Assembly: GCA_902537945.1 (NCBI GenBank)
Contig: CACBDG010000001.1
Location: forward strand, 215,899-279,898
Direction: 5' to 3'
DNA: 64,000 nt
Origin: an uncultured SAR116 cluster alpha proteobacterium
Lineage (GTDB): Bacteria > Pseudomonadota > Alphaproteobacteria > Puniceispirillales > Marisalimonadaceae
Part shown: positions 62,444-64,000 of the stretch, in pieces
Layout: the number at the start of each line of letters is the position of its first letter
Numbering within the stretch: the stretch's first letter is position 1
Notes under the pieces: model-generated
What the model saw: the letters and a program-made list of their open reading frames with translations, nothing else
Database searches by the model: none
What the model was told of the DNA's origin: nothing
Translations under genes and position numbers: made by a program

Positions 62444-63778
62444 ATGGATGCCAGCACCAATAATCCTGTCTATTCTGTAGGTGAATTTTCGCACGTAATT
62501 AAAAAGTTAGTTGAGACAAATTTTAGTTATGTTCGTATTAGAGGTGAGATATCTCGTCCTTCATTTCCAGGATCAGGACATGTTTATTTTACTCTAAAAG
62601 ATACAGATGGCACAATTGCTGCAATCATTTGGAAATATAATCTACAGAGGTTATCAATAAAACCTGAAGAGGGTATGGAAGTCATTTGCACTGGAAAAGT
62701 AACTACTTTTGCAGGACAATCTAAATATCAAATTATTGTAGAAAGAATGGAAGTGGCTGGAGAGGGTGCGCTTCTAAAAATGCTTGAAGATAGAAGAAAA
62801 AAACTTCTTCAAGAAGGATTGTTTAATCAAGAACACAAAAAGCCTATACCTTATCTTCCCGAAAGAATAGGCGTAATTACTAGCCCATCTGGTGCTGTCA
62901 TAAAAGATATACTTCATCGTTTGTCTGATCGCTTCCCGTCGCAAGTTTATTTATGGCCAGTTGCTGTTCAAGGTGATGGATCTGCACAACAGATTTCAAA
63001 TGCAATCAACAAATTTAATCAATTAACAGAGAAAACAAATATTAAAAAGCCAGACTTGCTTATAGTTGCAAGAGGTGGCGGAAGTATAGAAGATTTGTGG
63101 TCATTTAATGAGGAGATTGTTGTTAGATCAGTATTTAAAAGCTCTATACCTGTAATATCGGCCGTTGGTCATGAAACTGATACAACATTGATTGATTTTG
63201 TATCTGACTTAAGAGCACCAACACCAACAGCAGCTGCAGAAAAAGCAGTTCCAGTAAGAGATGAGTTAATAGCAAGAATTTATGAAATAAATTTAAGGTT
63301 TAGAAAGTCATTCAATAATAAATTAAATAACAACAAAGACAGACTTAACAGTTTAATAAGACTCTTAGGGAAACCTGACCAGATTTTTGAAAATAAAATT
63401 CAAAAGTTAGATGTCATATTTAAGGACATCGAAAATTTATTTAAGGATATTTTTGTAGAGAAAAAAAATAAAATTACTCGACATTCACAAAGTTTGTTAC
63501 CCCCAAAAGTTTTAATAAGTAATTTAATTTCAAAACAACAATTTTTAGAAACAAAATTCAAAAATAATCTAGAAAATATATTAAATAGCAAAGAAACAAA
63601 ATTAAATTCACTTAACCAACTTCTTGAATCATCTAGCTTTAATAGAGTTCTTGATAGAGGTTTTACACTTGTAATGGATTTGGATGATAAACCTATTAAA
63701 CTAAGCAGTGAAGCCCCTGAAAATGCTTATGTAAAAATCAAATTTTCTGACAGAGTAAGAACTGCAAAGCTAGATTAA
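62444..63778 (+). CDS. xseA: Exodeoxyribonuclease VII large subunit
   Basis: YSVGEFSHVIKKLVETNFSYVRIRGEIS, GVITSPSGAVIKDI, ARGGGSIEDLWSFNEEIVVR, AVGHETDTTLIDFVSD. Confidence 0.96.
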   Translation: MDASTNNPVYSVGEFSHVIKKLVETNFSYVRIRGEISRPSFPGSGHVYFTLKDTDGTIAAIIWKYNLQRLSIKPEEGMEVICTGKVTTFAGQSKYQIIVERMEVAGEGALLKMLEDRRKKLLQEGLFNQEHKKPIPYLPERIGVITSPSGAVIKDILHRLSDRFPSQVYLWPVAVQGDGSAQQISNAINKFNQLTEKTNIKKPDLLIVARGGGSIEDLWSFNEEIVVRSVFKSSIPVISAVGHETDTTLIDFVSDLRAPTPTAAAEKAVPVRDELIARIYEINLRFRKSFNNKLNNNKDRLNSLIRLLGKPDQIFENKIQKLDVIFKDIENLFKDIFVEKKNKITRHSQSLLPPKVLISNLISKQQFLETKFKNNLENILNSKETKLNSLNQLLESSSFNRVLDRGFTLVMDLDDKPIKLSSEAPENAYVKIKFSDRVRTAKLD

Positions 63779-64000
63779 CAAAAAGATTTATTAACTTATA
63801 AAAGTAATTTGTTTTGATAATATTAAATTGGATTTGTAAGTTGTAAAAAAATTAATTTTCTTAAATTAAATATATGACTTTTATCTTCTCTAGTATGATT
63901 ATTAATTAAGCTAGTTAAGTGTTTATTTGCAGAAAAGAGAAATGAAAGTGAATTTCTACAGTTTGATAAAAACAAAATCAATGTTTTTTCTGATTTGAAA

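Noticed and set aside
1-64000. CRISPR array, prophage, transposon or restriction/defence island
   Set aside because: No regularly spaced repeat array, phage structural gene, transposase or recognisable defence gene cluster was seen. The lone HNH protein (23023-23580) is in a core-gene context.
63781-64000. Start of another gene at the right edge (ATG near 63942)
   Set aside because: The frame from that ATG stops after about 18 codons, so no coding call can be supported.

Overview
The window is an AT-rich bacterial chromosome segment. It is alphaproteobacterial in character, an inference from gene families such as Coq7, XdhC/MobA-like, IalB-like, SoxYZ/CD/B and the 5' end of argG. It is densely coded, mostly with core genes: argG (partial), rlmN, pckA, an RND efflux pair, typA, psd-pssA, moaA, coq7, dsbB, acnB, ribF-ileS-lspA, mutL, rsmD, rluB-like, tadA, purD and xseA.

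Three accessory blocks stand out:
(1) A compact island of about 4.4 kb with visibly higher GC (25377-29765). It sits exactly between an intact tRNA-Leu(CAA) and a 51-nt degenerate copy of that tRNA's 3' end (48/51 identical by eye). It carries an amidohydrolase plus a complete polar amino-acid-type ABC importer and no integrase or transposase. This is the best candidate for an undescribed system: an integrase-less, tRNA-targeted nutrient-scavenging cassette.
(2) A tandem pair of CoxG-family proteins immediately beyond the distal repeat, plus a distant XdhC/MobA-like pair, with no molybdenum hydroxylase in the window.
(3) A sox cluster (soxS-like, Y, Z, C, short D, B, with convergent flavocytochrome soxF/soxE-like genes) that lacks soxX and soxA in the window.

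Protein assignments come from reading the translated sequences. No database search was run.
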